5,240 nt of DNA from an uncultured Rikenellaceae bacterium (lineage in GTDB: Bacteria > Bacteroidota > Bacteroidia > Bacteroidales > Rikenellaceae). Position numbers and translations under genes: made by a program. Positions within the stretch are counted from its first letter, which is position 1. Each line of letters starts with the position of its first letter. Positions 1 through 5,240 of this stretch are shown here, in pieces. The notes beneath the pieces were generated by a model. It saw nothing but the letters and a program-made list of their open reading frames with translations, did not search any database and was not told the origin of the DNA. Where the stretch lies: positions 1-5,240 of the forward strand of contig CASDWR010000066.1 in the NCBI GenBank assembly GCA_949284665.1, read 5' to 3'.

Positions 1-89
1 CAACTTGCTCTACCGGGGCAACCGTATTACGACACGACAACCCGACATGGAGAGAGACCAAGTACTCCAATCGGTCGCAGGATATCCGA

Positions 90-1787
90 CTAAAAACGGA
101 ATCCCAACGTCAACATCGCAATGTGACGATTGAGTTTGGCATTTTTAATGGGACTTGCCGTAGTAATAGGCGTATCACCCGTATTGCCCAATACGGTTGC
201 AACCGTTCCATCTGGATTGAGAACCGGTTGTCCATTCGTATCGAATTCAGCCCAACAGGTTTCCCCCGAATAGTAGAAAGCATCGTATTCCGAAAGCAAA
301 CTATGCGAATAGACATAGGTCATATCGAGCGACATATTTCCAAACCGGAATCCGACACCGGCGGATATATTCTGCATCTTCGTCGTCACCGGCCCATCGA
401 AAACGGCATCATCATCCCGCAACGGAGAACTGTAATGCGCATAACCGGCACGCAATGCAAAAAACGGCATGGGCTTTACCTCGACACCTGCACGGAAATT
501 GTTCGAAGGACGAAAGTCATTGCCAAACATCTCGGCATAAAGATTTTCCACACTATAACTCTCATCGCGCAACTTCATCTTGTTGTACCAGACACGCTCG
601 TAATCGAACGATAGGGCTGCAAAATCGCTGAACGTGTAGGAGATACCGGCGAGCAATCGGGCAGGCGTATTGAAATGGTAGGTATATTCGTTCTTGATGG
701 TTTGAGGATTGTTTTCGAAACCATCCTGGAAAAGAGTATACATATCGCCGTAATACTGTCTGTCGAGATTCACAAACGAAGGCGTATGTACGGCCAATCC
801 GATTCGCAGTCCGGATACGGGCCGTACTATCGCACCGAACTTGAAGTTCACGGCACTGCCTCCCATACGCGTTCCCTGATAGTAGCTCATGTGGTTCAGA
901 TACTGTTCCCCGGTGGGTTGATTTCCATAATATTCCTCATACCAAAGATTCTGATCCATGTAAATATCCTGAAACCCGATGGTCATACCCAAATAAAGTA
1001 CATTCGCGATATTGAATCCGCCCGATATGGCATATTCACCGATCGAACCGCGTGTTTTGTACGAAAGATCGGGATTTACAAATGCATTCTGATCGACGGA
1101 AATCACCGAATAGACCGAATTCGCATCCGAATTGACCACCGGCTCCAACAGGGCGGACTGATAACCCAATACGGCACCCCATTCGTTAATGGCGATATTC
1201 GGATTGTCGAATGGATTGTTTTTCGATCCGATAGCCGATTTCTTCAGGCCGAGCCATCCCTGACCTGCAATAAAAGGATTCAGACCATTGAGCTGCAAGG
1301 CAAGCACGTCGGCAATCGAAGAGGAACCGGACGGGAGTTGCATGTATCCCCTTTCGTTGAAATCGGCCTGTTTGTTATACGAGAATCCCAACGAAAAACT
1401 GACCAACGCTCCGGGGCCTTGATAAAGGTTGAAAACGGCTCCCACATTGTTCATTGCGAATCGGGAATAGTTCTGATCCCCGAAATCACTCTTCGAGGAG
1501 GATACCTGCAATGCAGGGGTAAATGAAAATTCGCTGGAACGATACATACCCAATCCTGCAGGGTTGATTCCCATCGACGCGATGTCGCCGCCCAATGCGG
1601 TGAACGCACCACCCATGGCCGAAACACGAGCTGTCGTATAACTGTTATTGAATTGCGACAGTTTCAACATATCGATCGGCTTGAACTCGGATGCCTTTAT
1701 TACGACACCGCCGAGATTCTGTGCGACCGCCGGCACACTCAAGATCACCGAACAGACTGCAATCGACAAATATTTGATCTTTTTCAT
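90..1787 (-). CDS. FadL/OmpP1-like outer-membrane beta-barrel protein
   Basis: The 565-residue product is a predicted outer-membrane channel of the FadL/OmpP1/TodX family, which moves hydrophobic compounds across the outer membrane; the substrate here cannot be told. Residues 1-22 form a signal peptide (KK-IK, a hydrophobic core, then A20-V21-A22 before Q23). Residues 56-91 hold the family's N-terminal signature, SAMGGAFTALGGDIASMG followed by INPAGLG and an aromatic strand. Later family-like strands include RPVSGLRIGLAVHTPSF (322-338) and FRAGVEVKP (431-439). The chain ends LGFRF, the aromatic C-terminus expected for barrel assembly. At 565 residues it is longer than E. coli FadL and much longer than PorV-type members, so PorV is unlikely. 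A polar loop at about 503-550 holds the only Cys of the mature protein (C511). The ATG is directly followed by the signal peptide; upstream there is only a weak AGGTG. It lies 118 bases after the lipoprotein gene, with no TAnnTTTG box between, suggesting co-transcription. Older annotation might call it a hemin receptor; nothing here supports haem binding. Confidence 0.87.
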   Translation of the reverse strand: MKKIKYLSIAVCSVILSVPAVAQNLGGVVIKASEFKPIDMLKLSQFNNSYTTARVSAMGGAFTALGGDIASMGINPAGLGMYRSSEFSFTPALQVSSSKSDFGDQNYSRFAMNNVGAVFNLYQGPGALVSFSLGFSYNKQADFNERGYMQLPSGSSSIADVLALQLNGLNPFIAGQGWLGLKKSAIGSKNNPFDNPNIAINEWGAVLGYQSALLEPVVNSDANSVYSVISVDQNAFVNPDLSYKTRGSIGEYAISGGFNIANVLYLGMTIGFQDIYMDQNLWYEEYYGNQPTGEQYLNHMSYYQGTRMGGSAVNFKFGAIVRPVSGLRIGLAVHTPSFVNLDRQYYGDMYTLFQDGFENNPQTIKNEYTYHFNTPARLLAGISYTFSDFAALSFDYERVWYNKMKLRDESYSVENLYAEMFGNDFRPSNNFRAGVEVKPMPFFALRAGYAHYSSPLRDDDAVFDGPVTTKMQNISAGVGFRFGNMSLDMTYVYSHSLLSEYDAFYYSGETCWAEFDTNGQPVLNPDGTVATVLGNTGDTPITTASPIKNAKLNRHIAMLTLGFRF

Positions 1788-1905
1788 ATGACACCTAATT
1801 TATCACGATTATCCGAATATCCTTTTGTCTCTCTCCCGGATAAGGAAGGATGACTCAGGAATTTGTCTCCCACCGTTTCACACTGCATACGACAACTGCA
1901 TGTCG

Positions 1906-2967
1906 TCACCTTCCGCCACGGGATGTCGTACTGCCTCCTCCGCGAGAACCGCTGCCGCCAGAACCACCCGAAGAGGGACGCGACGGAGTGCTGTAACCGC
2001 TATTCTGACTGGGCCGCGAGTATGTAGTGGAGTTGCGATAACCCGTGCTCGAAGAAGAGCCTGTATTCGTCCTGCGGAACGTCGTACTGGTTCCGGTACC
2101 TCTGTTACCGCTGCTATTGCTGTTCCGATAGCTGCTCGTAGCTCCGGAGAATGAACTTCTCGACCCACCATTATTGGCACGGAAAGTCGTATTAGAACCC
2201 GAGAAACGGGACGCATTGCCCGTACTGAAACTCGGACGGTAAGCCACATTCGGTCTCGATGGTCCGTGACCGGGCCAATAACCGGGACGATGCGGGGGAT
2301 GATGGTAGTAATGAGGATACCAAGCCCAATAATAGTAATCCCAATAGAAAGGATTGTGATAGTAATAGGGATTTGCCCAACCGTACCAGGCATAAGTGCG
2401 CCATGTCCAGTAATCATAATAGGGAGAACTCCAATAATAACGATAATAGGGGATTCCCCACCCGCCGAACATCATTGTGATGGTCTTCGGTTCAACCCAT
2501 ACTTCGTCTCCCATGACAATGATGTTATAGAATGCCGGATCATAGGCAGTCGCATAGAAATAGTCGCTGCTGTAACGAAAATTATAATAACTGGAAGGCA
2601 TCTTGTACGTGGGCGAAGAAAAACCTCTCAAACGCCGTGCATAGGCGCTTTCGTAGTCTTCCACCAAAATGTCTGCATACGGATTCACATCCAATTCATC
2701 AAGTTCAAGGGCGCTGTCGATTACCGTTTCTGCTTCGGCCTGTGCCAACAAGGCTTCTATCTGGGCCTGACGTGCTGCTGCTTCGGCCTGTTCCGCCTCG
2801 GCCTTTTTCCGTGCGGCATCGGCAATCGCTTTCCGGTTGTGAACCACATACATGTCATCTTGATAGGCACCTGTCGTCGACGAATAGAAAGCAGCCGTGC
2901 AGCTTCCTAAAAGAGTTGCGGCTGCCGAAAGAATCCATATTCCCGAAATCCCCTTCATCTTTCTCAT
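1906..2967 (-). CDS. Tyr/Trp-rich predicted lipoprotein, function unknown
   Basis: I do not recognise a functional family. The 353-residue product begins with a lipoprotein signal: basic MRKMK, a hydrophobic stretch, then lipobox L20-G21-S22-C23, so Cys23 should be lipidated and the protein anchored in an envelope membrane. Four zones follow. Residues 44-82 are rich in Ala, Glu, Gln and Lys and may form a short helix or coiled coil. Residues 83-120 are acidic and mixed. Residues 121-231 are highly aromatic: 29 of the 61 residues at 171-231 are Tyr (20) or Trp (9), with His-Pro clusters at 218-234. Residues 240-353 are a low-complexity Ser/Gly/Asn/Thr/Arg tail ending in SRGGR. One ordered-looking segment, IIVMGDEVWVEPKTITMMFG (149-168), separates the aromatic parts. 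Met4 is an alternative start that keeps the signal. There is no Shine-Dalgarno sequence, as is common in Bacteroidetes. It is upstream of, and possibly co-transcribed with, the FadL-like gene. The reading frame is convincing; the role is not known. Confidence 0.88.
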   Translation of the reverse strand: MRKMKGISGIWILSAAATLLGSCTAAFYSSTTGAYQDDMYVVHNRKAIADAARKKAEAEQAEAAARQAQIEALLAQAEAETVIDSALELDELDVNPYADILVEDYESAYARRLRGFSSPTYKMPSSYYNFRYSSDYFYATAYDPAFYNIIVMGDEVWVEPKTITMMFGGWGIPYYRYYWSSPYYDYWTWRTYAWYGWANPYYYHNPFYWDYYYWAWYPHYYHHPPHRPGYWPGHGPSRPNVAYRPSFSTGNASRFSGSNTTFRANNGGSRSSFSGATSSYRNSNSSGNRGTGTSTTFRRTNTGSSSSTGYRNSTTYSRPSQNSGYSTPSRPSSGGSGGSGSRGGGSTTSRGGR

Positions 2968-3132
2968 AACCGTAAGCTTTAATAAAACAATATTCTGTAT
3001 CTCATTTATACAATTTCAGATATAGCCTCGAATCTACCGTTTTCAGTTTTACGAGTCTTCTTCCCGTCTCAAATTTCTGTTGCACCTGTCCGCACTATCT
3101 TTCCGCGGCACTGCAAAATCTGTTTTTGCTTT

Positions 3133-3140
3133 CAAAGATA
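3133..3140 (-). promoter_or_regulatory. Candidate -7 box for the lipoprotein gene
   Basis: The minus strand reads TATCTTTG, an exact match to the Bacteroidetes primary-sigma -7 consensus TAnnTTTG, pointing at the lipoprotein gene. Transcription would start a few bases to the left, giving a leader of about 160 bases. No clear TTTG -33 element is present; the nearest is a TTTT run about 16 bases upstream. It is the closest exact match to the lipoprotein start. Confidence 0.45.
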
Positions 3141-3253
3141 ACGAAAATCGTACCGTAAAACGTATTCTTATCGATTCTTCTTTTAAATAAGACGTACAAA
3201 GGTCCCGTTTTGTTGCACCGGGCTATTTTTCGGATGGTTTTGCATCCTGTTTT

Positions 3254-3261
3254 CAAAGATA
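3254..3261 (-). promoter_or_regulatory. Second candidate minus-strand -7 box
   Basis: The minus strand again reads TATCTTTG, inside the second copy of the 11-base repeat TTTCAAAGATA. If used, it would give the lipoprotein gene a leader of about 280 bases. No good -33 element is visible upstream. It lies opposite the proS promoter region, so its use could interfere with proS transcription. It may equally be a chance match in AT-rich DNA. Confidence 0.25.
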
Positions 3262-3271
3262 GAAATTCTAT
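3259..3271. repeat. 13-base palindrome upstream of proS
   Basis: ATAGAA (3259-3264) and TTCTAT (3266-3271) are perfect inverted arms around a single central A. The site lies just upstream of the proS -7 box, where a -33 element would be expected, and overlaps the second minus-strand -7 box. The position would suit a regulator-binding site, but short AT-rich palindromes occur by chance and no known operator is recognised. Confidence 0.2.
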
Positions 3272-3292
3272 ATGAAATTGCGAAAAATAATT

Positions 3293-3300
3293 TACCTTTG
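3293..3300 (+). promoter_or_regulatory. proS: Candidate proS promoter (-7 box TACCTTTG)
   Basis: TACCTTTG matches the Bacteroidetes -7 consensus TAnnTTTG exactly. About 18 bases upstream is TATG (3271-3274), one mismatch from the -33 TTTG. Transcription should begin a few bases after 3300, giving a leader of about 20 bases before the ATG at 3327. This helps fix the start codon, because the in-frame GTG at 3300 overlaps the box and would probably not be transcribed. Confidence 0.6.
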
Positions 3301-3326
3301 TGCGAAATTTAATGGAAATTACTACA

Positions 3327-4811
3327 ATGGCTAAGGAGCTTAAAGAACTCACTCCGAGAGAAGAAAATTACTCTCAATGGTACAACGATCTGGTCGTGAA
3401 AGCCGGGCTGGCCGAAAGTTCGGCCGTAAGGGGATGCATGGTCATCAAACCCTACGGGTATGCCATCTGGGAAAAGATGCAGCACACGCTCGACAAAATG
3501 TTCAAAGATACGGGACATTCGAATGCCTATTTCCCGTTGTTCATTCCCAAATCGTTTTTCAGTCGTGAAGCCGACCACGTGGAGGGGTTCGCCAAAGAGT
3601 GTGCCGTAGTAACGCATTATCGGCTCATGAACGATCCCGAGGGCAATGGTGTGGTTGTAGATCCCGATGCGAAACTGGAAGAAGAACTGATCGTGCGCCC
3701 CACATCGGAAACCATCATCTGGAACACCTATAAAAACTGGATCCAATCTTATCGCGACCTGCCCATCCTGTGCAACCAGTGGGCAAATGTCGTACGCTGG
3801 GAAATGCGTACGCGCCTCTTCCTGCGTACCGCAGAATTCCTCTGGCAAGAGGGGCATACGGCTCACGAAACCCGCGAAGAAGCAATCGCCGAAGCACAGA
3901 AAATGATCCGCGTCTATGCCGATTTCGTCGAAAACTGGATGGGGGTGCCGGTCATCATGGGCCACAAAAGTGAAAACGAACGCTTTGCCGGAGCTCTCGA
4001 CACCTACACCATTGAAGCCCTAATGCAGGACGGGAAAGCACTCCAGAGCGGCACATCGCATTTCCTGGGCCAGAACTTTGCCAAGGCTTTCGACGTACAG
4101 TTCGCCGGTCGTGACGGCAAACTCGATTATGTATGGGCCACCTCATGGGGTGTATCGACTCGCCTGATGGGGGCTCTGATCATGGCTCACTCGGACAACA
4201 ACGGACTGGTGCTCCCGCCGAAACTTGCCCCAGTTCAGGTGGTGATGATTCCCATCTACAAAGGGTTGGAAGAACTCGGCAAGATCGTCTCCGAAATGGA
4301 AACCATTGCCGACAAGTTGCGTACCCGTGGAATCAGCGTCAAGATCGATGACCGCGACAATGTACGTTCGGGCTTCAAGTTCGCCGATTACGAACTCAAG
4401 GGTGTCCCTGTACGGCTGGTAGTGGGTCCGCGTGATTTGGCTGCCGGTACCGTGGAACTGATGCGCCGTGATACGCTTGAAAAGAGCAGCGTCCCCATCG
4501 ATGGAATCGACGAATATGTGGAAAAACTGCTCGACGAAATCCAGAAAAACATCTACGACAAGGCCCTCGCCTTCCGCAACAACATGATTACGAAGGTGGA
4601 TAGTTGGGAGGAGTTCCAGCGTGTTCTGGACGAGAAGGGCGGTTTTATTCTCGCCCACTGGGACGGAACGACCGAAACCGAAGTAGCCATCAAAGAGGCT
4701 ACGAAAGCAACAATCCGTTGTATCCCATTCGACGCACCGGACGAAGAAGGAGTCTGTGTCTATTCCGGGAAGCCCTCTCACCGTCGTGTGCTCTTTGCCC
4801 GCAGTTACTGA
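3327..4811 (+). CDS. proS: Proline--tRNA ligase (class IIa, no editing insertion)
   Basis: This cytoplasmic enzyme joins proline to tRNA-Pro using ATP. The 494-residue protein starts [12 protein letters not shown], as I recall for Bacteroidales homologues. In-frame GTG 3300 and ATG 3312 are rejected because the -7 box covers the first and the extra residues do not look conserved. Motif 1 lies around 44-76. Motif 2 is preceded by RPTSETIIW (124-132) and runs about 155-177, including [11 protein letters not shown]. Motif 3 is [12 protein letters not shown] (271-282) and the following residues. Only about 90 residues separate motifs 2 and 3, so the bacterial editing insertion is absent; this is the archaeal/eukaryotic-like, ProS type 3 form. 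The anticodon-binding domain spans about 303-405 and the C-terminal ProRS domain about 406-494, ending with the family's C-terminal Tyr. The four-cysteine zinc site of well-studied relatives is mostly missing: C477 remains, but S480 and the HWDGTTE segment (444-450) replace the others. It appears to be transcribed alone from its own promoter. Confidence 0.97.
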   Translation: MAKELKELTPREENYSQWYNDLVVKAGLAESSAVRGCMVIKPYGYAIWEKMQHTLDKMFKDTGHSNAYFPLFIPKSFFSREADHVEGFAKECAVVTHYRLMNDPEGNGVVVDPDAKLEEELIVRPTSETIIWNTYKNWIQSYRDLPILCNQWANVVRWEMRTRLFLRTAEFLWQEGHTAHETREEAIAEAQKMIRVYADFVENWMGVPVIMGHKSENERFAGALDTYTIEALMQDGKALQSGTSHFLGQNFAKAFDVQFAGRDGKLDYVWATSWGVSTRLMGALIMAHSDNNGLVLPPKLAPVQVVMIPIYKGLEELGKIVSEMETIADKLRTRGISVKIDDRDNVRSGFKFADYELKGVPVRLVVGPRDLAAGTVELMRRDTLEKSSVPIDGIDEYVEKLLDEIQKNIYDKALAFRNNMITKVDSWEEFQRVLDEKGGFILAHWDGTTETEVAIKEATKATIRCIPFDAPDEEGVCVYSGKPSHRRVLFARSY

Positions 4812-5089
4812 TCGTTTCCTGCGGTCATTCTGCTGCCGCATAACTTCCGATTCAACGATCTCTACCACAAGGGAAATCCAAACGGGGATAAAAGGGAACC
4901 CGGAGGTATGGAAAGCCACCGACAATTGAAGATGACAAATATTGCAATCGGCGATGGGATGAGGATTCGATCGAACGTCAAAAAGCAGAAAGCGGACAAG
5001 GCAAAGAAGGCGTAAGGAGAAAAACGAAGGGACGGAATTTGGAACAGAGAGAGGAAGGGGAAGAAAAATCGAGGATAAACGCAAGCAGG
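4812..5089 (+). other. Purine-rich proS 3' region without a recognised gene
   Basis: These 278 bases lie between the proS stop and the terminator hairpin. I find no convincing gene, RNA family or mobile-element remnant. The first part holds a weak nested inverted repeat beginning at the proS stop. From about 4868 the plus strand becomes purine-rich, most strongly at 4981-5090, where 92 of 110 bases are A or G. The only plus-strand ORF worth mention is 35 codons (4908-5015), starting straight after GGAGGT and ending in a Lys-rich stretch; it resembles no protein I know and may be composition-driven. If the hairpin at 5090 terminates proS, this is an untranslated 3' tail of nearly 300 bases. 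Confidence 0.6.
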
Positions 5090-5140
5090 GCAGTAAAAAG
5101 GGAGGGACGAAATCAGATTTCGTCCCTCCCTTTTTACTGC
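5090..5140. terminator. Bidirectional intrinsic terminator
   Basis: Positions 5090-5113 and 5117-5140 are perfect 24-bp inverted arms around a 3-base loop (CAG). The inner stem, GGGAGGGACGAAAT (5100-5113) with its partner (5117-5130), is followed by TTTTT (5131-5135) on the plus strand. The mirrored A run (5095-5099) gives the same T run on the minus strand. It can therefore end transcripts from proS on the left and from the convergent gene on the right, whose stop codon lies 29 bases beyond the hairpin. Confidence 0.9.
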
Positions 5141-5168
5141 TGCGTTACAGTCAAATGTTATCCGCCCG

Positions 5169-5240
5169 TTACTTCCCTTTCGCAATCCGTTCACGGATGG
5201 CACGGCTCTCGGCTTCATATCCCGGCTTGTCGAGCAGAGC
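5169..5240 (-). CDS. C-terminal end of an unidentified gene (partial)
   Basis: A minus-strand frame enters from the right edge and runs 23 codons to TAA at 5169-5171. It reads ALLDKPGYEAES and then RAIRERIAKGK, a hydrophilic, probably helical tail. The bidirectional terminator just downstream, with its T run on this strand, and the ordinary codon use support a real 3' end converging on proS. The fragment is too short to name a family, and the start lies outside the window. Confidence 0.7.
   Translation of the reverse strand, partial: ALLDKPGYEAESRAIRERIAKGK

Larger units (their letters stand above)
2968..3326. other. AT-rich divergent intergenic region (359 bases)
   Basis: This region separates the leftward lipoprotein gene from rightward proS and contains no credible gene. 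It is clearly richer in A and T than the flanking genes. It holds three exact matches to the Bacteroidetes -7 element TAnnTTTG: one on the plus strand just before proS and two on the minus strand. The two minus-strand boxes sit inside a perfect 11-base direct repeat, TTTCAAAGATA (3130-3140 and 3251-3261). A 13-base palindrome lies at 3259-3271. I see no tRNA, riboswitch or strong terminator. If the minus-strand boxes are real, the lipoprotein mRNA has a leader of roughly 160 to 280 bases. Confidence 0.7.

Noticed and set aside
1..89. Possible end of another gene at the left edge
   Set aside because: Open frames exist on both strands but are short, without a start or recognisable sequence, so no call can be supported.
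675..1526. 283-codon plus-strand ORF opposite the FadL-like gene
   Set aside because: It is an antisense shadow of a gene with a clear signal peptide and family signature; its translation has no recognisable features.
1809..1851. Inverted repeats between the lipoprotein and barrel genes (TTATCCG/CGGATAA and ATCCTT/AAGGAT) as a terminator
   Set aside because: The arms are 6-7 bp with long loops, compete with each other, and no minus-strand T run follows.
1878..2417. 179-codon minus-strand ORF overlapping the lipoprotein gene in another frame
   Set aside because: It arises from the low-complexity composition of the lipoprotein gene; the product is a repetitive Ile/Arg/Val-rich string with no signal or domain, while the other frame has a clear lipobox and start.
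3300..3326. Earlier proS start at GTG 3300 or ATG 3312
   Set aside because: The GTG lies in the -7 box and the transcript should start after it; [10 protein letters not shown] at 3327 matches the expected N-terminus of the family.
3095..3352. 85-codon minus-strand ORF across the proS promoter region
   Set aside because: It starts inside proS, runs through AT-rich promoter DNA and has no recognisable domain.
4143..5084. 313-codon minus-strand ORF opposite proS
   Set aside because: Most of it is antisense to well-conserved proS coding sequence, and the rest reads the pyrimidine-rich complement of the 3' region as Phe/Ser/Leu runs.
4862..5218. 118-codon minus-strand ORF across the terminator
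   Set aside because: It crosses a strong terminator, starts within the partial gene in another frame, and its Phe/Pro/Ser-rich sequence reflects the pyrimidine-rich strand.

Overview
The window looks like ordinary chromosomal sequence from a member of the Bacteroidota, most likely order Bacteroidales (an Alistipes-like organism would fit, but this is an impression from protein sequence, not a search). The clues are a prolyl-tRNA synthetase of the kind I remember from that group, a FadL/OmpP1-type outer-membrane protein, a Bacteroidales-style lipoprotein, weak or absent Shine-Dalgarno sequences, and matches to the Bacteroidetes -7 promoter element TAnnTTTG. No mobile element, CRISPR array, tRNA or rRNA is visible.

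Layout: positions 1-89 hold nothing I can call. Two genes then run leftward on the minus strand. A 353-residue predicted lipoprotein (1906-2967), extremely rich in Tyr and Trp and with a Ser/Gly/Arg tail, lies upstream. A 565-residue FadL-like beta-barrel (90-1787) follows 118 bases downstream, with no good promoter or terminator between them, so they may be co-transcribed. A 359-base AT-rich region (2968-3326) separates this pair from a divergent gene, proS (3327-4811, plus strand). It carries a perfect plus-strand -7 box just before proS and two perfect minus-strand -7 boxes facing the lipoprotein.

After proS comes a 278-base stretch that becomes strongly purine-rich on the plus strand. It ends in a 24-bp perfect hairpin that reads as a terminator in both directions. 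Beyond it, the last 23 codons of another minus-strand gene enter from the right edge.

Function: proS is housekeeping (charging of tRNA-Pro). The lipoprotein and barrel are both predicted envelope proteins and may work together at the outer membrane, but only their adjacency and possible co-transcription support that. I see no convincing new multi-gene system. The most unusual item is the aromatic-rich lipoprotein.
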